DNA of 64,000 nucleotides from Xestospongia bergquistia (taxonomy: Eukaryota; Porifera; Demospongiae; Haplosclerida; Petrosiidae): the NCBI GenBank assembly GCA_963965975.1, contig OZ014411.1, forward strand, positions 23,853,249 to 23,917,248, read 5' to 3'. The position numbers and the translations under genes are program-made. This document shows positions 45,176-57,344 of the stretch, one piece after another; the first letter of the stretch is position 1, and every line of letters begins with the position of its first letter. Below the pieces are notes generated by a model that was not told where the DNA came from, did no database searches, and saw only the letters and a list, made by a program, of their open reading frames with translations.

Positions 45176-45815
45176 ATGAAATTTCGTACAAGTCAATACC
45201 AAGTTCTGATATTACTTCTTCTTCTTGTAGCTGTGGGGCATACACGTCAAGTTATTCGTGCTGCTCCTGGAATAGAGACAACAGGTCAGTATATGGTTGT
45301 ACTGACACCTGATACTACTCATGAAAGATTTGAAGCCATTGTTGAAAAAGTTCAAAGTCATTCCTTGACTGGTAAAATCCATAAAATAGAAGGTCAATTT
45401 GCTAAAGTAATTGTTGCAAAACTGTCAGTAGATGAAGCACATAAGGTTAGCCTTAACAGACAAGCACACGCACACAGATCTATATATAACTTATAAATTT
45501 TGAATAATGAAAGTGTTGGCTCTATATAACACATATAGAGCTCATAGCAGATTATAGTTAAAAATATTTTACCTAATAAAAGTTCTAATAGCTAACTCCT
45601 TTTATAAAACAGCAAAGAGGCAAGTTTATATGGACCTGATCTTATTTTTAATATTATTGAGAGGTCTATAAGCATTATAAACCTGCTAACATCAGAATTT
45701 GAAAGACTATTACTATTGCTATATTATCAAGTGATAGTGGTAGATTGGTATGAATCTCATGATAAGTTATATCACACATCTGTTATAACAAATCTATATA
45801 CGGCCATTTGATATA

Positions 45816-45871
<56 letters not shown>

Positions 45872-47066
45872 CTCATTGATAGGCTTATATATCAGCAGAA
45901 CACAAAAAGATAGTTTTGTGGTTTGCATGAACCACCACTTTGCAAATATATATTAAAAATCAATAACCTGCCTACATTCTCAGGTTATAAGTTATTTTAG
46001 TCCAACTCAAAATACATGGAATATGTGACTCGTTGATATATACAATAAAAAGAATAATACTATTATATAACTATCATTATTTAGATAAAATATCTTGACA
46101 ATGTGGAGTTTGTCGAAGAAGAGACATTTGTTAAAGCATCACTTTCATGGGCATTGGATCGTATTGATCAAGTCAGTCCAATATTAGATGGTATATTTGA
46201 ACCTGGAAGAAATGGAAAAGGTGTTGACATTTTTATCTTAGATACAGGTAATGAAGAATACTTCAAATATGTGATACTAAATTCTATATAAATAGGTATT
46301 AATTATGATCACTATGAATTTGATGGTGATAGAGCCATATATCCTGGTTATGACCCAGTTGACAACTACTATAATACTACTCTACATGGTAGAGATTGTC
46401 ATGGACATGGAACTCATGTAGCAAGTCTTGCTTGTGGAAAACTTTATGGTGTTGCTAAAAAAGCTAACTGTTACAGTGTTCGTGTAATTACTTGTATCGA
46501 CTCAACACCATTGAGTATTATTGTAGATGGATTAAATTTTGCTGCAACAAGTATCACCAATAAGAATCCTCGTCGTCCAACTATCATCTCAATGTCATTA
46601 GGTGGTCCATTTAACCATTTACTCAACAATATGTCAAACAATATTGTTAATATAGGAATACCAATTGTTGTAGCTGCTGGTAATGAAAGAGATGATGCCT
46701 GTTATTATAGTCCTGCAAGTGCATCAGAAGTTATTACTGTTGCTGGCTCTGCTCAAGGAGATGATGTTTACTACTACACAAATGGTGGCCCTTGTGTTGA
46801 CATATTTGCTCCTGGCCATAATGTAATAGCAGCTGATTATAGCTGTAGTGGATGTGCATGTAAAATGGCTAATTCAGGAACATCAATGGCTACTCCTTTA
46901 GTTAGTGGAGCAATAGCACTATACTTACAGGAACAACCACTACTGACTCCATTTCAGATTAAGCAAAAACTACATGAAGACTGTTTAAAAAATGTACTAA
47001 ACTTTGACGATCTGTCCTTTTATTTGCTGCGAAACACATCTCACAATTGTCTTTTACACATTAACA
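45176..47066 (+). CDS. P4 protease module (signal peptide, I9, S8)
   Basis: Leader VLILLLLLVAVGHT; propeptide GQYMVVLTPDTTHERFEAIV; FILDTG; DCHGHGTHVAS; SMSLGGP; VVAAGNERDDACYY; SGTSMATPLVSG. Exons are 270, 163 and 771 nt. The ATG at 45176 is the only methionine near the leader, since the position used as an earlier ATG in P1 and P2 is ATA here. Exon 3 ends ATTAACA|GTAAGT; reading through instead would stop six codons later and give a protease alone, so a short isoform is possible. Confidence 0.9.
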
Positions 47067-50000
47067 GTAAGTTTCTCTAAACCTATGAAATATTTTAAGT
47101 GTGTTCAATAAGAATTTGCAGTAGCACACCGTGTGTGTCAGGTAGTCTTGAGACTGCTATTACATTAGAGCCACTTAGTATGTTTATGTGCAATTTTATG
47201 CACTTTATTTTATTTTATTCTATTACTGTATGAGACTTATATGATATATTGAATTGCAAGCATTGACTGCTGATGAACACTTAAGAAATGATTATCAGTG
47301 TCATAGCATACTATGGTGTGAGTGATAGTTGTTATATGAACTTTGAAATTCTTAAATACTGTTGAAGTACCTCATGCAACTTCTAACAACTTTAAATAAT
47401 ATATAAATGATTTTACAATTATATTTCTGATGTGAATATTTACAATATCACAATGACTAATAAAGAACTTAAAAGTTACTAAATTTTTTGAATGCATATC
47501 TGCATAAAATATCTAAACACCTTGCATAGAGTATATATGGCAATACATGTATATCAATATAATAGCTATAAAAATATATAAGACTTTATATATGCAAATT
47601 CAAACACATGGTCCTACAATACATGAACTGTAATCATTCTCTTAAGTTCTTATTTAATAACATCTCTAGACAACAACACAGAAATAAAAATAAACAAAGG
47701 ACAATCTGTTAAAACAAAGGCGTTTTAACAAATTCTGTCTTGTTTTGCGTGTAACAATGTAAGGGCTATCATTTTATTTTATTGCTATTACACATGCAGC
47801 ACTTCCTATGACCTTTTTTGAAGTCATTAGTAAAGTGTCAAATCCATAGTAACTCCAGCTATCAAAACAGTATAGTGATAACTATCTACTTTAAGTTTGG
47901 ATAGATAATGATCTTTACAGAAGTCAATATTTATGAGGTATTACAATAGAATTTATAGCACAGTATACACACTTGACCTTTCTGAAAAGTCGTATGATTA
48001 AGTAAATAAACTGTGAAGTTAGATAGTTAGTAATAGTCAAAACAGTTATTGTGTTGACATTTGCAAGATAAGTAACTACAACTAGTTGCAACAGTTCTAT
48101 TCTATCATTAATATTCCATAAATGCTAAAAGGGAACATGTCATTTTTTAAATACAAGCTAAAATCATAAAACAAGCTGATTGTATGTATTTGAAATTTTA
48201 ACAAATATAACTTGAGCATAGTAAGTCCTTTTATCATTTGAAATATAATATAGGCCTAGTAATGAATGTTTTAGAAACACTATAACCTCATCATTACCAA
48301 CAATTTTAGTAATTATTTAGTACTAAATTTATGTATCATTTTATGCATTTATTGTCACATATCTAATTGTTTATTAGATGCATAATATCCATACTTTGAA
48401 TGTTGCACATCATAATTATAGTATACTGGTTTCATCACTTTTTTAATATACTGTTAGATACTTGACAGTATTTTAGTTGATATCAGAGTTTTTAACATTT
48501 TTTTAACATTCCATTAATTAGACAAAAGACTCTAACAGATGCTACATTGTTTTTTGTGTAGCAGAGTAACAGCTGTCACTATTTTTATTGTTATCAGACA
48601 ACACTACATATTTCTTTTTATAGAAGTTATTAGTGAAGTGTCAAATCCGTAGTAACTCTAGCTATCAAAACAGTATAGTAGCAAACAATTTGAGTGTATA
48701 TATGATATAGAGTAAGTAGATAAGAACCTTTACAAAGACATATACAATTTTTTTCGTTGCTTCAAATTTAATAATACTTTTTATAAAAAAAAACAACTTT
48801 AGTAATAACAAACCTATCAAATAGTCAACTCTAAGTGATAAATAATAAATAGATAAAGTCTCTTTACATGAACTTGTATTTATAAGATAGAAAGAAGGAT
48901 AGAGTGAAATTACATTTGGTAGCACTTTTAAAAAGAAATTTAGTTGTTTTAAATTATTTAAAAAATATGGTCATAAAAAACACATTAGAATAGAAGAAAT
49001 ACCAAAACAAAATGTGGACTTTCGGACTTTCTTACTTTCATTAACTATAATTAGTAGCTAAATCAAAGCACAATTGTAATACCCTTGCTGCAAAAGTAGA
49101 AAAATAATGCTTGTTTGCAATTACCCTTACTCTTACTGCACTAGAATTTACTAAACAAGATATAATAGGTAATCTTTTATAGCAGTAAAAAAGTTGAGAA
49201 CTCGACTATTATTTTTAAGACAAATTCATACAAATGCGCCGTACATTATCTACTTGATTGCATAGATAAAAGTTGTTATATAGGTTAGCAAAAAATTAAA
49301 ATCACCATAACTTCAAATCAAACCAAGATTCCAATGTTGGATTTGTTGTAATGATTTTTTGTACATGACATAATTTTTTGAAGTGTTTAAACTTACTTTA
49401 TTGCGTGGGCAGACAAGTACATATATCATATACAAAGCAGTTCTCTTGTTTGCACAAATATTGCAATTGTTAACATTTGCTAACATGCAATTCATTACTT
49501 CTTTCTATAATAATACGTTACTATATGTATGTTTTATTATGTCCATTATTAAAGAAAGAAAGAAAAAAATAATACTTAAAAACTTCCTTCTCATTTCACT
49601 ATTTAACTTAAACACTAAAAGCACTAATATTTCTTCTGACATTCTGAAAACAAGACGTATGAAGAACAATACTTACTAATGAGCACATTATTTCTATGTC
49701 TTTTGTGTCAAATTTGTTCATAGTTGTGAGGTTATTATATGAGATTAAAAGTAGAGGAAAGATAAACAAAACTAAAACTTAATGCTTTGTGCTTACAAAA
49801 CCAAATCAAAATGACTAAATCATAACAAAATAGTGTCACAAAAAGAATTCTGCAAAGAGTTAAAATATTATGAGCAGTTTTGAGTGATGTGTTTATTATT
49901 ATCTAACAATATACTTCAATAGACTATCATGGCTATCCCTATATAAGCACAGCTATTTCATGCTTGATAAATTATTTATTAGGCTCGGCAGACGTTATTC

Positions 50001-53000
50001 CTGGACTTGGATCAGGAGCTATAGAGTCAAAACCAGGATCTGGAATGCATTTCAAATACTTAAGATTTCTAGACATATGTACACAAGCTGAGTTATTTAG
50101 ATATGTTAATGATGATACTAGAGCAGTTACACTTCCTTCTACACTTACTATTGGAAAATGCTCATATCACAATTTATATGTAAGGCTTAGTCACTACTTT
50201 TGTTGCATGATATTAGTCTTTCCATTGATTTAGATAAGCTCTAATGGTCTACTTAGTTTTGGAATATCGTTTACAAGCTCTTCACCAAAATCATTCCCAC
50301 TCCCATATGCAGTAGTGATAGCTCCATTTTGGGATGATATATCGTTAACGAATGAAGGAATAGTTGAGTATGCCATTGTCACTTCAGCAAGTGCACCAAA
50401 TATTATCAATGAAGTGGAAGGATTCTTGAAAATCAATGAAAATGTGGACTTGAAATTAGATTGGGTTTTTGTAGCAAAGTGGGATAATGTCTGTCCAATT
50501 GGAAATATCACTTGTGTTCAAGTAAATTCTTATATAATTTTATTTGAAAAAATTTGTTACTATTCATTCATTATAGGCAAACACATTCCAGGTTGTGATT
50601 GCATCTCAAGGATCAACTTCTTACGCTATATTTACTTATAAATGTGGTCTTCTTCAATGGACTAGTTACAATGCATCAATTGGTTATAGTGCTGGACAAA
50701 AGAATTTTGCAAATCACCCATTATCTACAACATCAAATGTTACAGACATTGACTGTCTTAATTATCCATCATCTGAATGGTCAAATGTGGTTTACAATCT
50801 AAATCAAGGTAAAACTAAATATTATTATATATATTTATAACTATATACTCAGCTAAGTACTTTCTATATGTATTTAATATATTTGAATATTTTTGCATGC
50901 ATAAAAAGTAAACTTGATAATAGGCTGAATTTTAAACAACAATATGAACAACCCAATTAAAATCAAGTTAACAGACTAACCATTGTTGGTATAGTCAAAG
51001 CAATTGCTCAGGTGATTATTAGTACTGTGAAACAATAAGCATTTAAGGCTATCAGTATTTATAAACACGGATGACTTTGAAAGAATTCTGCAAAAAGTTA
51101 AAATATTTTGATCTGTTTTGAGTGATGTATTTATTGGTTTCTACTAATTCATGTATAGCACTGCTATTTTATGTTTGAATTACTTTTTTTTTAATTTCAA
51201 CTGACTTTGTTCTAGGGACTGGATCTAGAGTTATAGACTCAGAATCACAATCTGAATCTGGATCTGGAATGCATTCCAAACACTTGATGTTTTTAGATAT
51301 TTGTTCACAATTTAACATGTTTAGAAATGTTGATGATGATACTGAAGTAGTTGAACTTCCTTCTTCACTTAGTTTTGGGAGAATCACTTACAACAAAATA
51401 TATGTAAGTTTTTGTCACTATATTTATGGCATCATATTAGCTTTCCATTGATTTAGATAAGCTCTAATGGTCTACTTAGTTTTGGAAAACCATTTACAAG
51501 CTTTTCACCAACATCATTCCCACTTCCATTTGCAGTAGTGATAGCTCCATTTTGGGATGATATCATATTAACAAATACTGGAATAGTTAAGTATAGCATT
51601 GTCACTTCAAGAACTACATCAAATGTCATCAATGAAGTGGAGAGATTTTTGAAACTAAATGAAAATGTCAATTTAGAATTAGATTGGGCTTTTGTAGCAA
51701 ATTGGGTGAATGTCTGTCCACTTGGAAGCATCAATTGTAATCAGGTGAATTATTCTATACTTTTAAACATGGATTACTATTTACTTCATAGACAAACACA
51801 TTTGAAGTTGTGATTGCATCTCAAGGATCAACTTCTTATGCTATATTTACTTATAAATGTGATCTTCTGCAATGGACTAGTAACATCGCAACAATTGGTT
51901 ATAGTGATGGACACAACAATTTTGCAAACCATCCTTTCTCCAAAACATCAACAGTTACAGACATTGATTGTCTTAATTATCCATCATCTGTATGGTCAAA
52001 TGTTGTTTATAATTTAAATGAAGGTAAAGGATATCAATTAGACATAATTCATAAATATAGCCCTTAAGCCAAGCCCTTTTAAAGAAAGCCTAACATTATC
52101 ATATGTTTAGTTCAGTGAAGTTCAAGGGTCAGTAGAATACTTTTAAACATGTTTTAGAGTTTAAGAATATTTGTGTTGGATTCTATATCGCAACCATATT
52201 AAAATAAGGCAACAATTGCATGTTAATTAATTTCAACCTTTTAGTCTCCCATATTAAGTCATGAAATTTAACTCATCACTAGTCTGAAAGTTATACAACA
52301 GCATGAAAATCCACATTCCAAATAAATTAACAGACTATCCATTTTTTTGTTATAGTCAAGAGAAATTGTTCAGGTTAATAATACAATATAAAACTGTTTG
52401 AATCAATAAGCACAGAGATCTTATCAGACATCCAAGTTCTATACAAACTCATGTTGTAATACTTGTGCATTTCAATTACTCTGTATCTCATATTTGTATA
52501 TAACCAGATTTCATGATGTGTATACTTAATTCAAACAATATGAATTATTTGTCACATTACACGAGAAGACAGTGAAAACTTGACAGACATTCACAATGAC
52601 AAACTTACCTTACTATGTGTTAAATAGTTAGAGAATATTAAATTTGCATTTTGTAAAATATACTTAATGGACCTTATTATTTTATTATCATTGATAATAG
52701 TTCATTTCTAAATTACAGTAGGATTTGTCTCTGGATCTGGAATGGAATCCAAGTATTTGAAATTCATTGACTTACAAGCTAAAATATTTAGAAATGCTGA
52801 TGATCAGACTATAGAAGTTGAACTGCCTTCTACATTTAGTATTGGAAGAAACATTTATAATACTACATATGTAAGATTTAGTTGCTAACTTATTATGTGG
52901 TATCATTTTAGCCTTTAATTTTTTAGATTAGTTCTAATGGTCTGCTTAGTTTTGGAGAATCATTCACAAACCTTTTTCCAAGACCATTCCCACTCTCATC

Positions 53001-54598
53001 AACTGTAGTGATAGCTCCATTTTGGGATGATATCATATTGACAGAAACGGGAATAGTTGAGTATGGGATAGTCACTCAAGCCACTTCATCAAATATCATT
53101 AATAAAGTGGAAATATTCTTGAAACTAAGTCAAAATATTGATGTGGAATTAGATTGGATTTTAGTAGCAAAGTGGGTGAATGTCTGTCCATTTGGAAACA
53201 GTGATTGTGATCAAGTAATTAAATATATACTATATTTTGAATTATTATTTGTTACTATTATTTTAATAGACAAACACATTTCAGGTTGTGATTGCATCTC
53301 AAGGATCAACTTCTTATGCTATATTTACTTATAAATGTAACTTATTACAATGGACTAGTTACGATGCAGGAATTGGCTATAGTGCTGGAAGTAACAATTT
53401 TGCAAATCATCCATTATCTAGAACATCAAGAGTTACAGAGATTGACTGTCTAAATTATCCATCATCTGTATGGTCAAATGTGGTTTATAAACTAAATGAA
53501 GGTACAACTTAACTAGATAAAATATTGTTGTGAGTAATCTTCAATAACACCTCCCGTGATTATGTCTATTATGATTATCTGTTAAATCAAAAATGTTGCA
53601 CAGATGTGCTTTTGTTAGTTATCATCTTATTGATATACAAAGCACTTTCTGCTTAACAAATAATAACACTCGTTGTTTACTATTTTTTGATGGTATTCCA
53701 TTATTATTATTATTATTGTTTGTTGTTGTTGTAATAGCTTAACAACATAACAAAGCGTAATTTTCTTAATATAAGTATATTATGGCATGACATTATTAAA
53801 ATAATGATTTTATTGTTCAACCAGGCAGAGTAAAAGGATTATAATTTAGTTAAATACCTTATTTCCTATATACATGATCCATATTATACATATACAAACT
53901 TCAATGGACACACATTACTCAAAGTACTAATGTGTGAATTCTTACATAAAATAAAACTAACTTAAACTATTAATTCTTCTTCATTGTTGTTATCTCAATA
54001 TAGTTTCTTTCATACATATCTTAAGATCACATCTTGTGTTAGTCACATTTTAGTCTAGTCAATTATTCTGGTTTAGTACTTTTTAGTTCATCATTAAGTA
54101 GTAATGATATGAATTCAATAATGTGATAATTATCCATTACATGGTATAACAATTATTACTATTAACATTTCTTATATAGACATACCTACACCTCCACCAC
54201 CACCTAAACAAGGTAAAAGAACACTATAAATCAAATCAAGGTGTTTATATGTTTGTTTTAGGTTCATGTGTAGCACTTAATCTCAGCTATTGTGGCTGTT
54301 GTAAACAATCCTTGTCATCACAATGTTATGATAATGGATGTTATTGTGATGAAAGCTGTCATTACTATAATGATTGCTGTAGTGATATAGCAGATATAGG
54401 TTGCTATTCCAACTGGTAAGACAAATCAATACATCATATAATACATCAGTGTTTATTAGAAAAGAAATACAATGTGCACAACAGCAATTATTTATAATGG
54501 AATAGTAAGTATCCATAAGAACTTCAAAGGATGCTTATACATGATAACAATACAATACATTAGCCTAATTTCTCTAATATTTCCAAATATATACATAC

Positions 54599-54683
<85 letters not shown>

Positions 54684-55034
54684 TATAATTATATATAGCA
54701 ACTTGATTAAGAGGTCAATATTATAAACCTGTTAATAAGGGAATTTATAAAATATATCAATTGATGGACTATTTAAGCCGTCATTACAATATTTTAACAT
54801 ATTAACCTGCTGCATGTACAGAAGTGGCATTAACTTTCCAAATGTGACTGTCAGGTTTAACACTCTCAAGCATGTCCCCTTATTATGTTAGATATTGTCC
54901 ATAAATGTATGAAATACATATAGTTACTGAATATTCTCTTTAAAATGTAAAAATTATCAAATATTTATTCCTATATCTTCATTAGCTACACAGACATTGA
55001 TGAACCTATATCAATTATAAATGAGGATAATTGA
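45176..55034 (+). CDS. P4: S8 protease with three NIDO domains and SMB
   Basis: Plus-strand exons: 45176-45445, 46085-46247, 46296-47066 (protease); 49983-50179, 50234-50521, 50577-50808 (NIDO-1); 51216-51403, 51457-51744, 51792-52023 (NIDO-2); 52719-52870, 52927-53214, 53270-53501 (NIDO-3); 54180-54212 (linker); 54262-54419 (SMB to stop); 54986-55034 (proposed tail). It encodes 1163 aa to the SMB stop, or 1178 aa with the tail. Approximate order: leader 1-22, I9 38-90, S8 110-401, NIDO 402-1100, linker 1101-1111, SMB from 1112. Asp, His, Asn and Ser of the S8 site are present. It lacks the Gly/Ser and Ser/Thr linker exons of P2 and P3. It is predicted to be secreted and proteolytic. Confidence 0.85.
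45810..45870. repeat. (TA)n microsatellite in P4 intron 1
   Basis: Long TA run between exons 1 and 2 of P4, absent from the 466-nt intron 1 of P1. Confidence 0.8.
47067..49982 (+). other. P4 intron 3 with inverted repeat copies
   Basis: Contains reverse-oriented copies of the intron-3 repeat (47640-47890 and 48500-48680; phrases TAGTGAAGTGTCAAATCC and AGCTATCAAAACAGTATAG). Since P4 is itself inverted, the repeats keep their orientation relative to the gene. Open frames at 48665-48925 and 49313-49679 look like chance. Confidence 0.55.
49983..50808 (+). CDS. P4 NIDO domain 1
   Basis: Exons of 197, 288 and 232 nt. Lead SADVIPGLGSGAIESKPGSG, then YVNDDTRAVTLPSTLTIG; VVIAPFWDDI, GIVEYAIVTSAS and LDWVFVAKWDNVCP; NTFQVVIASQGSTSYAIF and NVVYNLNQG. 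The third exon starts GCA where the other copies have ACA. Confidence 0.85.
51216..52023 (+). CDS. P4 NIDO domain 2
   Basis: Exons of 188, 288 and 232 nt. Lead GTGSRVIDSESQSESGSG, then NVDDDTEVVELPSSLSFG; VVIAPFWDDI, GIVKYSIVTS and LDWAFVANWVNVCP; NTFEVVIASQGSTSYAIF, NVVYNLNEG. The lead resembles that of NIDO-1 in P2 and P3, so exon-level shuffling or conversion has mixed the domain order. Confidence 0.85.
52719..53501 (+). CDS. P4 NIDO domain 3
   Basis: Exons of 152, 288 and 232 nt: VGFVSGSGMESKYLKFIDL, ADDQTIEVELPSTFSIG; VVIAPFWDDI, GIVEYGIVTQATSSNIIN, LDWILVAKWVNVCP; NTFQVVIASQGSTSYAIF, NVVYKLNEG. It is closest to NIDO-3 of P2. Confidence 0.85.
54180..54419 (+). CDS. P4 proline linker and somatomedin B exon
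   Basis: The 33-nt exon 54180-54212 encodes IPTPPPPPKQ. The SMB exon 54262-54419 encodes SCVALNLSYCGCCKQSL, QCYDNGCYCDESCHYYNDCC and SDIADIGCYSNW, then TAA. As in the other copies the stop overlaps a GTAAGA donor. Confidence 0.85.
   Translation, partial: TYLHLHHHLNKVKEHYKSNQGVYMFVLGSCVALNLSYCGCCKQSLSSQCYDNGCYCDESCHYYNDCCSDIADIGCYSNW
54591..54687. repeat. Compound microsatellite (ATAC)n (TA)n (TATG)n
   Basis: A palindromic run: ACAT units, then TA units, then TATG units. The open frames across it on both strands are low-complexity and not genes. It lies in the proposed last intron of P4. Confidence 0.85.
54986..55034 (+). CDS. P4 proposed C-terminal tail exon
   Basis: CATTAG acceptor, then YTDIDEPISIINEDN and TGA. 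ATTAAA at 55081-55086 is a likely poly(A) signal 47 bases downstream. Protein identical to P2. Confidence 0.6.
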
Positions 55035-55509
55035 TGTGTTCTGTCCTTACTGCTAGTACTGTGTGTGATTACACTTATTAATTAAAGTAGAATATGTGTG
55101 ATTTTTAGTAATTTTTGGACTTATTTTAACTATAACTAATAATTTCTATCAAGTATTTTGACAACAACTTTTTTGTTGCCATTTTATAAACATATTTTAA
55201 TTAAACAGCAAAACTATTGCTGTTATAGATTTTATATATATATTATTTCTTTGTTTAGTTTGACAACTTGTTAATTTAAATATTGTTTGATGATATAAAA
55301 TAACAGCAGTAAGCAGTTAAGGATTAAATTTATTTACAATGACTAGTTAAATTATTTAAGCTTTAAATGCTAATTACCATATTCCCTATACATATTTTAC
55401 ACATTTGACAAATTGCTTAGCTTGCAAGCAAAATTTTTTAAAAAGGATTATTCCTAAACAACAGACAAAGACAACTCCAAGATACTTTCAGTACATTAAG
55501 TAATCCATA

Positions 55510-56490
55510 ACAGCTCTTGCTTACTGGTAATTTCTTAAGGCTTCTGGCTTATCTTAATTCATAACATAGAACAGAATCTGGAATTAATTCACTACATTTT
55601 ATAATTCTAGGATCAGAGATAGTTGAGCTTTATAAACAACATATTTTTAAAAATAATGATTAAATGCCTTCATTAGCTTCATAATATTCAATCAACAAGA
55701 AATAACAGCAATATATAAAGCAAATGTACATTATGATAGTTTAAAAAGTTATCCCCTCTGGACTTTATTATTAATAATGTAGGTAAGGTTCAATATAAGT
55801 CTTTTTCAATATATTGATCTTGTCAATTGTTCTTGTGTAGATGGCTTCATTAGTTCATCTGTTCCTCCAGTTTATTTCTTGATCAGGTCTTAATGAACAT
55901 TAACCCTGTGCAATGGAATTGTTTGAATCTCTGGTTTTGATTTTAAAAGTTCTGCACTTTTCACCAAATGTATCTAGCCACACTTATATATAGTCTAGTA
56001 GAATGCAGTAGAATTTATAATAAATACTACACGCATGTCCTTTTTGAGATATCATATGTTAAAATATATAAAGTGAAAATGCTCCATAGTTGAAAGAGAG
56101 TATTTCCTTTGAAGTCCTACAAATGACCCACAATTCAACTAACGGGTGTTCAACATGGTTATGACCAGGTCCAAAATAAAAGTTCCCATTCTTATTTTGT
56201 TCTATATTGCAATTTTATATCAAAATATTGAATTTTTTATATCTTGTTAAATATAAGGCATAATTTTGATGTTACATGTACTATCACTTTTGTAATATAA
56301 AGAATATGATATTATAGTTAGTGTTAATCAAGCAATGTATTATATTTTTATGGTCATGCCAGGTCTTCATAAATTGTGATCACATTCTGACATAATTTAC
56401 AGGTAATTTCAGAACCTACAGAGAATACATCAAAAAATGATACCAATAATTTAGTCATTGTTCTGAAAACAATTTAATTATAAACAAAAT
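55510..56490. repeat. Segmental duplication R2, copy 2
   Basis: Direct partner of 31670-32650, 23.8 kb away. As there, a minus-strand protease relic lies just to the right, so the duplicated unit probably carried an already dying gene copy. Confidence 0.75.
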
Positions 56491-56624
56491 AAGCACTTTG
56501 TCCTACTTTGAGATTTATTGCACTACAAGTGTATAAATTTATACAAATGATATGAATTTATACAAAAAAATAATATACAAATTGGACACTTATACAATAA
56601 TTTGTATTATTCTGTTTGTTTTTG

Positions 56625-57005
56625 CAAAATCTGAGATGGAGTAAGTAGTCGTTGATCCTATTAATATAGTGCTATTACACTATTAACTAAAGGAGTAGCC
56701 ATAGATGTTCCTGATAGATCCAGAACATTCACTATATAATTGTAACTATAATTGCTTCAATTACATTAGAGCCAAAAGTAAAGATATTGAGACAAAACCA
56801 TCATTTATGTAATAGTAAACATCATCTCCTTGAACAGAGTCAGCATTAATAATAACTTCTTGTGCACTAGATGCGATATAATAACAGGTATCATCTCCAT
56901 TATATCTAATAATGTTTCTTGACAGAACATTAGCTGAACTAGTATATGGCCCACTCGAAGACATTGAGATGACAGTTAAGTGACTGGGGAACTTATTGAT
57001 GATAT
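56625..57005 (-). pseudogene. Relic of P-family protease exon 3
   Basis: The minus strand resembles the second half of exon 3: VISMSSSGPYTSSANVLSRN, SVQGDDVYYYINDGF and, in another frame, SIAT-like sequence before TPLVNSVIALY. Frame changes and internal loss make it a dead copy. No other exons lie nearby. Confidence 0.7.
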
Positions 57006-57344
57006 TTGTTGCTATGAATTATTAATAAAATCTGTATTGCTCATATCAGTTTTATGTACTACACTAACTTTGACTTTTATATTTAAAATTTATTAAGATA
57101 ATTGTAATCAAGGAGTTGTTTCACATATTATTTCTGATGTCAATGCTTATACTTAACACTTCTTTTCAAGATAATATTAAGCAGCTATCAATGTTAAAAT
57201 AATGGTTAATTAAGAACAAAACAAGATGATTATACTAATGTAATAAAATAACAATATTTTCATAAATAATATTAGTGTCATTATCCTTTTAAAAAATTAA
57301 TAACAATATATATGGAAACAACACATTACATTGTTATGATAATA

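Larger units (their letters stand above)
55087..57344. other. Intergenic: segmental duplication R2 and a protease relic
   Basis: Holds P4 3' flank, the R2 copy 55510-56490, the exon 3 relic 56625-57005 and AT-rich DNA up to the archaemetzincin stop. No intact gene is supported. Confidence 0.6.

Noticed and set aside
54472-54726. Open frames over the microsatellite on both strands
   Set aside because: Low-complexity IY/MYVC repeats made by the TA and TATG runs.
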